Source: Hyphomicrobium sp. LHD-15
GTDB taxonomy: Bacteria > Pseudomonadota > Alphaproteobacteria > Rhizobiales > Hyphomicrobiaceae
Direction of reading: 5' to 3'
Assembly (NCBI RefSeq): GCF_031157355.1
Contig: NZ_JAVIFT010000002.1
Location: 1,102,501-1,166,500, forward strand
DNA: 64,000 nt
Shown: positions 43,064 through 50,369 of the stretch, in pieces
How positions within the stretch are numbered: the stretch's first letter is position 1
How the letters are laid out: every line of letters begins with the position of its first letter
Position numbers and translations under genes: made by a program
The notes under the pieces: model-generated
The model's database searches: none
Told to the model about the DNA's origin: nothing
Seen by the model: the letters and a program-made list of their open reading frames with translations, nothing else

Positions 43064-43673
43064 GCGCGACGTGCCCAAGCTGGAGCGCTGCCCGTGGGCG
43101 GGCATCGACGATCCCCTTTATGCGGGCTACCACGACGAAGAGTGGGGCGTGCCGCACGCAGACGAGCGGCGCTTGTTCGAGAAGCTCCTGCTCGAGGGCT
43201 TCCAGGCGGGCCTGTCGTGGATCACCATCCTCAGAAAGCGGGAGGCGTTCCGGCGCGCCTTTCACGACTTCGATCCCGAGCGCATGGCGCGCTATACGGA
43301 GCGCGACGTGGCGCGGCTGATGGCGGACCCCGGTATCGTGCGCAACCGGCTCAAGGTGCTGGCGGCCATCGACAACGCGAAGGCCTATCTGGCGCTCGCC
43401 GAAAAGCAGACGTTGGCCTCGTTTCTCTGGCGGCACGCCGGCGGCAAGCCGATCATCAACGCGCCTGTCAAATTCGGTGATGTGCCTGCTTCTACCGACG
43501 TGTCGCTCGGCATCTCGAAGGCGCTCAAGAAGCAAGGCTTTCGCTTCGTCGGTCCGACGACCGTTTATGCCTTCATGCAGTCAACGGGCATGGTGAACGA
43601 CCATATGGTCGGCTGCCCGAGACACAAAGTGTGCGCGAAGCTGCAGCGCGCGTTCGTTCCGCCGAAGAACTGA
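43050..43673 (+). CDS. tag: DNA-3-methyladenine glycosylase I
   Basis: A 207-residue helix-hairpin-helix glycosylase that removes 3-methyladenine from alkylated DNA. The zinc site of the Tag family is visible: Cys in ERCPWAG, His in YHDEEWGVP, and the His/Cys pair in NDHMVGC near the C-terminus. FEKLLLEGFQAGLSWITIL and the GPTTVYAFMQSTGMVNDH block form the catalytic core. The ATG at 43050 overlaps ygfZ; the frame extends 16 codons upstream within ygfZ. It follows ygfZ and precedes an HD hydrolase with a 6-bp gap. Confidence 0.94.
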   Translation: MKPHERDVPKLERCPWAGIDDPLYAGYHDEEWGVPHADERRLFEKLLLEGFQAGLSWITILRKREAFRRAFHDFDPERMARYTERDVARLMADPGIVRNRLKVLAAIDNAKAYLALAEKQTLASFLWRHAGGKPIINAPVKFGDVPASTDVSLGISKALKKQGFRFVGPTTVYAFMQSTGMVNDHMVGCPRHKVCAKLQRAFVPPKN

Positions 43674-43679
43674 GCCGAC

Positions 43680-44312
43680 ATGAGCACACGCAAAGTATCC
43701 GCCGAGGGTGAAGCCGCGCCGAGGGCCTGGCAACGCATGCTGTCTGGACGACGGCTCGATTTGCTCAATCCGTCACCCCAAGACGTCGAGATCGAGGACA
43801 TCGCGCACGGCCTTGCGCGGGTGGCGCGCTGGAACGGGCAAACGCAAGGCGCGCATGCTTTCTCGGTCGCCCAACATGTGCTTTTGGTGGAAGAAATTGC
43901 TTCTGCGTTAAATCCTGGTTGGATTACCAAATGGCGCCTTGCGGCCCTGCTTCACGATGCCGCCGAATATGTCATTGGTGATTTAATCAGTCCGTTCAAA
44001 ACGGCGATCGGGCTCGATTACAAGGCATTTGAACTCAAGCTTCTCGAAGCAATCCATCTGCGTTTCGGATTGCCCGCGCCGCTTCCCGAGGAGATTGCAT
44101 TTGAAATAAAACGCGCGGATCGCGTTGCGGCGTTCTACGAGGCCACGCGCCTCGCGGGCTTCTCGCGCGAAGAAGCGCTCATTTATTTCAACCATCCAGA
44201 GGAAATTGATTCGGACCTGAAACGGCGGTTGATGAACCTTTCACCGCTACCCGCAGCTGAAGCTCAGCGGTTCTTTCTCGAACGATTTTCCATTCTCGCG
44301 AGCTCTCGTTGA
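43680..44312 (+). CDS. HD-domain hydrolase (YfbR-like)
   Basis: A 210-residue metal-dependent phosphohydrolase. The first histidine is in QGAHAFSVAQHVLLV, the HD doublet in LAALLHDAAEYVIGDL, and the last aspartate is in KRADRVAAFYEATRL; together they form the HD metal site. The layout resembles 5'-nucleotidase YfbR, which hydrolyses deoxynucleoside monophosphates. Coming after tag, it could remove damaged or surplus nucleotides, but that is inference. It is the last gene of the cluster that begins with the MGS fusion. The second half is slightly richer in A and T than its neighbours. Confidence 0.88.
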   Translation: MSTRKVSAEGEAAPRAWQRMLSGRRLDLLNPSPQDVEIEDIAHGLARVARWNGQTQGAHAFSVAQHVLLVEEIASALNPGWITKWRLAALLHDAAEYVIGDLISPFKTAIGLDYKAFELKLLEAIHLRFGLPAPLPEEIAFEIKRADRVAAFYEATRLAGFSREEALIYFNHPEEIDSDLKRRLMNLSPLPAAEAQRFFLERFSILASSR

Positions 44313-44434
44313 GCCCAGATCGCAAGTATTTGCCGGATCTTTGATTTTATTCCGCCTTTCGCGAAGAATATCTCGCTTCCCTTGGTTCTGAAAATCGCCA
44401 CGATCGACCGTTAGCGGGCAAGCAGGAGCATGCC

Positions 44435-45496
44435 ATGGTCACAGATGCGAATTTCAAGCGACGGGTTCATGATGGTGAATCCAACGCAGCTGAGGAAACT
44501 CACCACACTGTCTCGCGCAGCGAGACAGCGGGGGTCGAGATCGGCCTCAATGCAGCAATCGTTGCCGTGATCGACGACGAGCCCGTCGTGCTCGTGATCC
44601 GCAACGAGGCGGAGCCCGTGGGAGGCATCGACGGCTTGCCGTTCGGTCCATTCTCGCCGGTGGCGCATCGGACGCTTGAAAGCGGCCTGCGTTCGTGGGT
44701 CGAGGAGCAGACCGGGCTTGGCCTCGGCTATGTCGAGCAGCTCTACACCTTCGGCGATCGCGGCCGGCACGCAGAGCCCGGCGATTCCATGCACGTCGTT
44801 TCGATCGGCTATCTCGCACTCACCGAGACCGGGCACGCGCGCGACCTCGCGCATGGCTCGTGGCGGAGCTGGTATCAGTATTTCCCGTGGGAGGACTGGC
44901 GCAAAGGCCGTCCCGAAATTCTCTCGGCTGAGATCGAGCCGAGGCTCAAGGAATGGGCTCAGCAGCCCGTTTCGCGCTCGGCGCCAGCGCGTCCGGTGCC
45001 GAGGGAAGACCGCGTTCGCATCTGCTTCGGGCTCGACGGCGGAGCCTGGGACGAAGAGAAAGTGCTCGACAGGTTCGAGCTGCTTTACGATGCGGGACTT
45101 GTCGAGGAAGCGCGGCGCGATGGCCGCGAGTCTGCTTCGGGCTGGAGTGGGCCGTTGCCGCGCTTCGGCGCGCCGATGCGCTTCGATCATCGCCGTATCC
45201 TGGCGACCGCGATCGGCCGCGTCCGCGCGAAGATCAAATACCGGCCCGTGATCTTCGAGCTGATGCCGGACGATTTCACGCTGTTCGAATTGCAGAAGAC
45301 GGTGGAGGCCATTCTTGGCCCGCATCTTCACAAGCAGAACTTCCGCCGCCTCGTCGAGAGCGCGGGGCTGGTGGAGCCCACCGGCGAGGTCAAGACGCAG
45401 ACCGGAGGCCGACCTGCCAAGCTGTTCCGCTTCCGGCGTGAGGTGCTGCTTGAGCGGCCGGCCCCGGGCGTGCGCGTGAAGCCCATCCGCAGTTAG
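44435..45496 (+). CDS. nadQ: NadQ-type NAD biosynthesis regulator (degenerate Nudix domain plus HTH)
   Basis: A 353-residue protein. The N-terminal half is Nudix-like: AAIVAVIDDEPVVLVIRNE, then HRTLESGLRSWVEEQTGLGLGYVEQLYTFGD (in parts), where the Nudix box GxxxxxExxxxxxxREUxEE is broken, so it probably senses NAD or ADP-ribose rather than cutting it. The C-terminal third has the winged helix seen in NrtR-like regulators (FTLFELQKTVEAILG, KQNFRRLVESAGLVEPTGE, GGRPAKLFRFR). It sits directly before nadABC, and two matching palindromes lie between. NadQ is the alphaproteobacterial NAD regulator in comparative-genomics work; the match is from memory of domain order and context. Confidence 0.85.
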   Translation: MVTDANFKRRVHDGESNAAEETHHTVSRSETAGVEIGLNAAIVAVIDDEPVVLVIRNEAEPVGGIDGLPFGPFSPVAHRTLESGLRSWVEEQTGLGLGYVEQLYTFGDRGRHAEPGDSMHVVSIGYLALTETGHARDLAHGSWRSWYQYFPWEDWRKGRPEILSAEIEPRLKEWAQQPVSRSAPARPVPREDRVRICFGLDGGAWDEEKVLDRFELLYDAGLVEEARRDGRESASGWSGPLPRFGAPMRFDHRRILATAIGRVRAKIKYRPVIFELMPDDFTLFELQKTVEAILGPHLHKQNFRRLVESAGLVEPTGEVKTQTGGRPAKLFRFRREVLLERPAPGVRVKPIRS

Positions 45497-45594
45497 CGTC
45501 GTCGGTGCGCTGCTCGCGCGCCGACCCTGCAATTTATTTCAGCATCGGCCTAGAAAATCAGCGACATCTCAATTAGATTTATCTCGAACGCTCA

Positions 45595-45611
45595 ATGCTC
45601 CATTCGAGCAT
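45595..45611. promoter_or_regulatory. Second candidate NadQ operator
   Basis: ATGCTC-CATTC-GAGCAT: perfect 6-bp arms with a 5-base spacer, the same layout as the stronger palindrome at 45722 (arms differ only by A/G and T/C at one position). It lies about 120 bp upstream of the main site, 99 bp after the nadQ stop. Confidence 0.55.
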
Positions 45612-45721
45612 AATCGATGGAACCTTCGGGGGCGGCGAGCGTAGATAACGCGTCACGCGTTAGTTGATGCGACTTGTTTGTTGAAGTGACTGGCCACTCC
45701 GGCCGGTGTTTTTCAGGTCCC

Positions 45722-45746
45722 TCATATACTCAAGTCGAGTATATGA
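45722..45746. promoter_or_regulatory. Palindromic operator in front of nadA (probable NadQ site)
   Basis: TCATATACTC-AAGTC-GAGTATATGA: perfect 10-bp arms around a 5-base spacer, ending 16 bp before the nadA ATG. The left arm contains TATACT, which can serve as a -10 box, so a bound regulator would block the promoter. A GGAGGT ribosome binding site follows at 45753-45758. Confidence 0.8.
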
Positions 45747-45762
45747 TAGCTTGGAGGTCAAA

Positions 45763-46851
45763 ATGGAGCTTGTTGGAGCCCATTCTGCTCACACCCTTTC
45801 CGCTTCTGAGGATGTCGCGTCGTGCGCGCCGCGGGCCCGGGCGAAAGAGCCGGTCACGCCGTACACCTTCACGCCTGCATTGAAGCGCGAGATGGCACCG
45901 CTCTACGAGCGTGTGAAGCATGTCGTGACGCCGATGGAGTGGGTGCACTACGCGCCCATCGTCAAGGCGATCAACGAGCTCAAGGTCAAGCGCAACGCGG
46001 TGATCCTGGCGCACAACTACATGACGCCGGAAATCTTCCACTGCGTCGGCGACTTCAAGGGCGACAGCTTGCAGCTCGCCAAGGAAGCGGCGCGCACGGA
46101 GGCCGATGTCATCGTGCAGGCCGGCGTTCACTTCATGGCCGAGACCTCGAAGCTCTTGAGCCCGGACAAGACCGTGCTGATCCCCGATCCGCTGGCGGGC
46201 TGCTCGCTGGCGTCGTCGATCACGCCCGAAGACGTGCGGGCGCTGCGGGCTGCTTATCCGGGCGTTCCGATCGTCACCTATGTCAACACGAGTGCGGCGG
46301 TGAAGGCCGAATGCGATATCACCTGCACTTCGTCCAACGCGGTCAAGATCGTCGAAAGCCTCGGCGTGCCGCGGGTGCTGCTCATCCCTGACCAGTACCT
46401 TGCGAAGTACGTGCAAACCAAGACCAAGGTCGAGATCATCGCCTGGAAGGGCGCTTGCGAGGTGCACGAGCGCTTCACGGGCGAAGAGATGAACGCGATG
46501 CGCGAGGCCGAGCCCGGTCTAAAGATCATCGCGCATCCGGAGTGCCCGCCCGACGTCATCAATGCGTCGGACTTCACCGGCTCGACGGCGGCGATGATCG
46601 ATTGGGTGAAGACCAAGCGTCCGGCCAAGGTCGTGCTCGTCACCGAATGCTCGATGGCGTCCAACGTCGCCGCCGAGGCGCCGGATGTCGAGTTCGTGCG
46701 GCCCTGCAACCTTTGCCCGCACATGAAGCGCATCAGCCTCGAGAACATCTATGAGGCGCTGCTCTACAACCGCTACGAAGTGACGGTCGATCCGGTCGTC
46801 GCAGAGAAAGCGCGGCGTGCGGTCGAGCGGATGGTCGAAGCTTCGGCCTGA
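45763..46851 (+). CDS. nadA: Quinolinate synthase A
   Basis: A 362-residue [4Fe-4S] enzyme condensing iminoaspartate with dihydroxyacetone phosphate to quinolinate. Visible are [19 protein letters not shown], the first cluster cysteine in [44 protein letters not shown] and the C-terminal [11 protein letters not shown]. The ATG at 45763 follows GGAGGT by four bases; an upstream ATG would place the palindromic operator inside the coding region and is rejected. First gene of nadA-nadB-nadC, under the probable control of NadQ. Confidence 0.96.
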   Translation: MELVGAHSAHTLSASEDVASCAPRARAKEPVTPYTFTPALKREMAPLYERVKHVVTPMEWVHYAPIVKAINELKVKRNAVILAHNYMTPEIFHCVGDFKGDSLQLAKEAARTEADVIVQAGVHFMAETSKLLSPDKTVLIPDPLAGCSLASSITPEDVRALRAAYPGVPIVTYVNTSAAVKAECDITCTSSNAVKIVESLGVPRVLLIPDQYLAKYVQTKTKVEIIAWKGACEVHERFTGEEMNAMREAEPGLKIIAHPECPPDVINASDFTGSTAAMIDWVKTKRPAKVVLVTECSMASNVAAEAPDVEFVRPCNLCPHMKRISLENIYEALLYNRYEVTVDPVVAEKARRAVERMVEASA

Positions 46852-46860
46852 CGAAAAAAC

Positions 46861-46886
46861 CGGAGCGGACCGAACTGTCCGCTCCG
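46861..46886 (-). terminator. Hairpin in the nadA-nadB spacer, oriented as a minus-strand terminator
   Basis: Perfect 10-bp stem CGGAGCGGAC (46861-46870) / GTCCGCTCCG (46877-46886) with loop CGAACT. An A-run (46854-46859) precedes it, so on the minus strand it is followed by TTTTTT and looks like an intrinsic terminator; on the plus strand no T-run follows, so nadB read-through is expected. Confidence 0.65.
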
Positions 46887-46937
46887 TCTCGCCTGCGGCA
46901 ACGGCCGTGGGCTGGGATCATTCATGGAGGTCCGTAG

Positions 46938-48611
46938 ATGGACTTCAGCCGCACCAAAAATCTGACCCGGGGATTTTCCGATCCCGACCACGCACTGGGC
47001 CCTGGTGACATCGTCATCATCGGCGCCGGGCTCGCGGGGCTTTTCACGGCGCTGAGGCTCGCGCCGCTCCCGGTTACGGTGGTCGCGGCTGCGCCGCTCG
47101 GCCAAGGCGCGTCGAGCGTGTGGGCGCAGGGCGGCATTGCAGCTGCCGTGGGCGAAGGCGATACACCCGCGCAGCACGCAGCCGACACGATCGCGGCCGG
47201 CGGCGGATTGGTCGATGTGCACGTGGCGAACGTGATTGCCGCGGAAGCGCCTGAGCGCATCGCGGATCTTCTGCGCTATGGCGTGCCGTTCGATCGCGAC
47301 CTTGCGGGGCACTTCGTGCTCTCGCGCGAGGCTGCGCATTCCCAGAAGCGTGTCGTGCGAGTATCCGGTGATCGCGCGGGCTCGGCGATCATGCAGGCTT
47401 TGATCGCGGCGGTGCAGGTGACGCCTTCGATCCGCGTGCTCGAGGGTTACGAAGCGCAGGATCTCATTCTCGAAGCGGGCTCCGGCAGCAAGCCCTGTGT
47501 GTCCGGTGTGCGGCTCGTGCGCACCGAAGCCAAGAACATGGGCGCTTTCGATTTCATTCCGGCGAGTGCCGTGGTGATGGCGACAGGGGGAGCCGGTGCG
47601 CTCTACTCCGTCACGACCAACCCAATCTACGCGCGGGGCGAGGCCGTTGCGTTTGCGGCGCGGGCCGGCGCGGTGATCGCAGACGCAGAGTTCGTGCAGT
47701 TCCATCCGACCGCCATCGATGCGCAGATGGATCCGGCGCCGCTCGCGTCCGAAGCGCTGCGCGGCGAGGGTGCGCTGCTCGTCAACGGTGCCGGCGAGCG
47801 CTTCATGCTCGCGATCGATCCCAAGGGCGAACTGGCGCCTCGCGACATCGTTGCGCGTGGGGTCGCGTCCGAGATCGCGGCCGGGCGCGGAGCCTTCCTC
47901 GATTGCCGCGAGGCGATCGGGGCGGAGTTTCCGACTGCGTTCCCGACCGTTTACGCGCTCTGCCGCGAGGCCGGTATCGATCCCGTCAGCGGGCTCATTC
48001 CGGTTGCGCCGGCGGCGCACTATCACATGGGTGGGGTCGCGACCGATTTGTCCGGGCGCACCTCGCTCGAAGGATTGTGGGCGGTCGGCGAGGTTGCCTC
48101 GACCGGCCTGCACGGCGCAAACCGTTTGGCGTCGAACTCGCTGCTCGAAGCGGTAGTGCTGGGGGCGCGCGTTGCGACCGATATTTCCAAGCTCGTCAGT
48201 CCGGCGCGCGCGGTTCCGGCGGCACGCACGTATCGGGCGTCAAAGGACAAGCTTCTGGACGATGTGCGGCGGGCGACGCTGATCGCGCAGCTTCGGGCAA
48301 CGATGAGCGCGCATGTGGGCGTGGTTCGGAACGGGAGCGGCCTCGAACAGGCGCTCGCGATTTTCCGTGAGATCGGTGCGGAAGCCGGCGACGATGGGCT
48401 CGTCGCCAACATGGCGTTGACGTCCGAGATCATTGCTGGCTCTGCGCTTTTGCGCACCGAGAGCCGTGGCGCGCATTTTCGCTCTGACTATCCGGAGCCG
48501 GTTGCGAAGCTCGCACATCGCAGTGCCGTGACGCTTGCCGATATTCGCAGCATTGGCCGGAAGGGCCAGCGCGCGAAAGAGAAGCGCCTCGAAGCGAGGC
48601 TGCCACTGTGA
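46938..48611 (+). CDS. nadB: L-aspartate oxidase
   Basis: A 557-residue FAD enzyme making iminoaspartate for NadA. The dinucleotide motif [16 protein letters not shown] is near residue 30, followed by [19 protein letters not shown], the active-site stretch [13 protein letters not shown], and the C-terminal [18 protein letters not shown]. Length and order match the succinate dehydrogenase/L-aspartate oxidase family. GGAGG lies eight bases before the ATG. The stop overlaps the GTG start of nadC, so the two are translationally coupled. Confidence 0.96.
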   Translation: MDFSRTKNLTRGFSDPDHALGPGDIVIIGAGLAGLFTALRLAPLPVTVVAAAPLGQGASSVWAQGGIAAAVGEGDTPAQHAADTIAAGGGLVDVHVANVIAAEAPERIADLLRYGVPFDRDLAGHFVLSREAAHSQKRVVRVSGDRAGSAIMQALIAAVQVTPSIRVLEGYEAQDLILEAGSGSKPCVSGVRLVRTEAKNMGAFDFIPASAVVMATGGAGALYSVTTNPIYARGEAVAFAARAGAVIADAEFVQFHPTAIDAQMDPAPLASEALRGEGALLVNGAGERFMLAIDPKGELAPRDIVARGVASEIAAGRGAFLDCREAIGAEFPTAFPTVYALCREAGIDPVSGLIPVAPAAHYHMGGVATDLSGRTSLEGLWAVGEVASTGLHGANRLASNSLLEAVVLGARVATDISKLVSPARAVPAARTYRASKDKLLDDVRRATLIAQLRATMSAHVGVVRNGSGLEQALAIFREIGAEAGDDGLVANMALTSEIIAGSALLRTESRGAHFRSDYPEPVAKLAHRSAVTLADIRSIGRKGQRAKEKRLEARLPL

Positions 48612-49474
48612 GCCATTCTCTCGTCGAAGGCACGCTGCCGCGCCTCCTGATCACGCGCGCCGTCGAGCAGGCGCTGGCCGAGGATCTCGGCTCGCGCGGC
48701 GATCTCACGACCGATGCGACCGTGCCGGCCGGCAAGCAGGCCGTCGCAACGTTCGGCGCGCGGCGCGCAGGTGTGATCGCGGGGCTCGATGTGGCACGGG
48801 CCGCATTCCATGTGCTGGACGAGACGGTGGTGTTCGAGCCGCTGGTCGCGGATGGCGAGGCAATCGCGGCGGGCGCTGTGGCGGCGCGGGTATCGGGGCC
48901 TGCGCGCGTATTGCTGACAGGCGAGCGCGTGGCGCTCAACTTCCTCTGCCACATGAGCGGCATCGCAACGCTGACGCGCCGCTTTGCCGATGCCGTCGCG
49001 GGTACGCGTGCGCGCATCGCCGATACGCGCAAGACGACACCGGGGCTCAGGGCGTTCGAGAAATACGCCGTGCGTTGCGGCGGGGGGGCGAACCACAGGT
49101 CGGGCCTCTACGACGCGATCCTGATCAAGGACAATCACATCGTTGCGGCAGGCGGCGTGGAGGCCGCGATCACGGCGGCGCGTACGCATGCCGGACACAT
49201 GGTCAAGATCGAGGTTGAGGTCGGCTCGCTCGACGAGCTACGCGCGGCGCTCAAGCATCCAATCGATGCCGTGCTGCTCGACAACATGGATCCGGCGACG
49301 CTCAAGGCCGCCGTCGCGATCGTGGACGGGCGTGCGCTGACGGAAGCCTCGGGTGGTGTTTCGCTCGAGACGGTCCGTGCGATTGCGGAGACGGGTGTGG
49401 ATCTCATCTCGGTCGGCGCGTTGACCCATTCGGCGCCGATCCTCGACCTGGGCCTTGATTTCGTGGCGGATTGA
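48608..49474 (+). CDS. nadC: Nicotinate-nucleotide pyrophosphorylase (quinolinate phosphoribosyltransferase)
   Basis: A 288-residue enzyme converting quinolinate and PRPP to nicotinate mononucleotide. Signature segments are [72 protein letters not shown] and [15 protein letters not shown] with [11 protein letters not shown]. It starts with GTG overlapping nadB (GTGA). The three nad genes complete de novo synthesis from aspartate. Confidence 0.97.
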   Translation: MSHSLVEGTLPRLLITRAVEQALAEDLGSRGDLTTDATVPAGKQAVATFGARRAGVIAGLDVARAAFHVLDETVVFEPLVADGEAIAAGAVAARVSGPARVLLTGERVALNFLCHMSGIATLTRRFADAVAGTRARIADTRKTTPGLRAFEKYAVRCGGGANHRSGLYDAILIKDNHIVAAGGVEAAITAARTHAGHMVKIEVEVGSLDELRAALKHPIDAVLLDNMDPATLKAAVAIVDGRALTEASGGVSLETVRAIAETGVDLISVGALTHSAPILDLGLDFVAD

Positions 49475-49614
49475 TTGGGCTTTCGTCTGTTAACCAGCAT
49501 CCTGCGGCGTGGTAAGCTTACACAAACGGTAAGCTCGTTCAGCTTGATTTCGCCTCAGTTTTTTCTCATCTGTCGGCTGTGCCCGAGGCACAGCAAGGTG
49601 GAGGACGCAAAGAG

Positions 49615-49845
49615 ATGATGGCCGGTATCGTAATCTGGGGCTTGGCGGCAATCACGGCCGCGGCACTGGCCGGATTCGTCGCCGGTTGGAAGAACCGCGA
49701 CTATTCGTTCTGGATGGCGTGGTGCTTCATCGTTCCGCCGCTGCTGCTTTGGCTGTTGTTGATGCCGAAGCGCCAGGGCCCGCGTCCGCGCCGGCCGTCG
49801 CTCGACGAGATCGATCGCATCGAGAACCGCGATTTCTTGCACTAG
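49615..49845 (+). CDS. Small two-helix membrane protein
   Basis: A 76-residue protein with two membrane helices (GIVIWGLAAITAAALAGFVAGW and WMAWCFIVPPLLLWLLLMP), joined by the charged turn KNRDYSF, and a basic tail (KRQGPRPRRPSLDEIDRIEN). The ATG-ATG at 49615 follows a purine-rich GGAGGACGCAAAGAG. Many Rhizobiales carry small proteins of this build with unknown role. It is downstream of nadC by 140 bp and convergent with the VOC gene. Confidence 0.72.
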   Translation: MMAGIVIWGLAAITAAALAGFVAGWKNRDYSFWMAWCFIVPPLLLWLLLMPKRQGPRPRRPSLDEIDRIENRDFLH

Positions 49846-49884
49846 CGTGGGCTCTTGAGGGTGGCTGTAGCAGCCGGCGCGTAA

Positions 49885-50283
49885 TCATCGATCTTCGTTG
49901 CAAACGGCTTCGATGTGGTGTCCGTCGAGGTCGATGACAAACGCCGCGAAGTAGCGGGGGCCGTAGTGCGCACGCAAGCCAGGAGCGCCGTTGTCCGTGC
50001 CGCCGTGTCGGAGGGCCGCACGATAGAATTCCGAGACAGCGTGCGGATCGGGAGCGGCAAACGCGATATGGAAGCCCGGACCGGGCGGTCGCTGTGCTTC
50101 GGGGCGATGCTTGAGAGCCAACTTGTCTTTGCCGCCCGGAACACCGTAGCCGACTGCCTGATTGGGCTCGCCGGGCCGTATGTCCGCCCACACTCGGACG
50201 TATCCGAGTGGGGCAAGAGCCGCATCGTAAAACGCGGCTGAGCGTTCGATGTCGGAGACCCCGAGAGACAGGTGGTGAAGCAT
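49885..50283 (-). CDS. VOC (glyoxalase/bleomycin-resistance fold) family protein
   Basis: A 132-residue protein of the vicinal oxygen chelate fold, built from two beta-alpha-beta3 repeats. MLHHLSLGVSDIERSAAFYDAALAPLGY (in parts) opens the first repeat, with metal-ligand-type His; GFHIAFAAPDPHAVSEFYRAAL opens the second; AAFVIDLDGHHIEAV ends with the conserved Glu. The start at 50283 is preferred because GAGCGG lies eight bases upstream; the frame runs further to overlap ppdK. It belongs to the lactoylglutathione-lyase-like group; substrate unknown. Confidence 0.88.
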   Translation of the reverse strand: MLHHLSLGVSDIERSAAFYDAALAPLGYVRVWADIRPGEPNQAVGYGVPGGKDKLALKHRPEAQRPPGPGFHIAFAAPDPHAVSEFYRAALRHGGTDNGAPGLRAHYGPRYFAAFVIDLDGHHIEAVCNEDR

Positions 50284-50369
50284 GCGCATTCCGCTCTTAT
50301 CGGAGTGATGATGGCAGGTCAGCCGGTCCGGGAATTTCAAGGCTTGGAAGCTCTGCCAATCGCGGATGA

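Noticed and set aside
40589-43105. 838-codon open frame on the minus strand
   Set aside because: It mirrors the codon bias of the MGS-amidohydrolase and ygfZ genes on the plus strand; its product is His/Arg-rich without any domain, whereas the plus-strand proteins carry clear family motifs.
44435-45496. Active Nudix hydrolase
   Set aside because: The Nudix box is broken, there is a C-terminal winged helix, and the gene lies before nadABC, so a regulator is more likely.
45706-45762. Upstream ATG for nadA
   Set aside because: It would put the palindromic operator inside the coding sequence and has no ribosome binding site, unlike the ATG at 45763.
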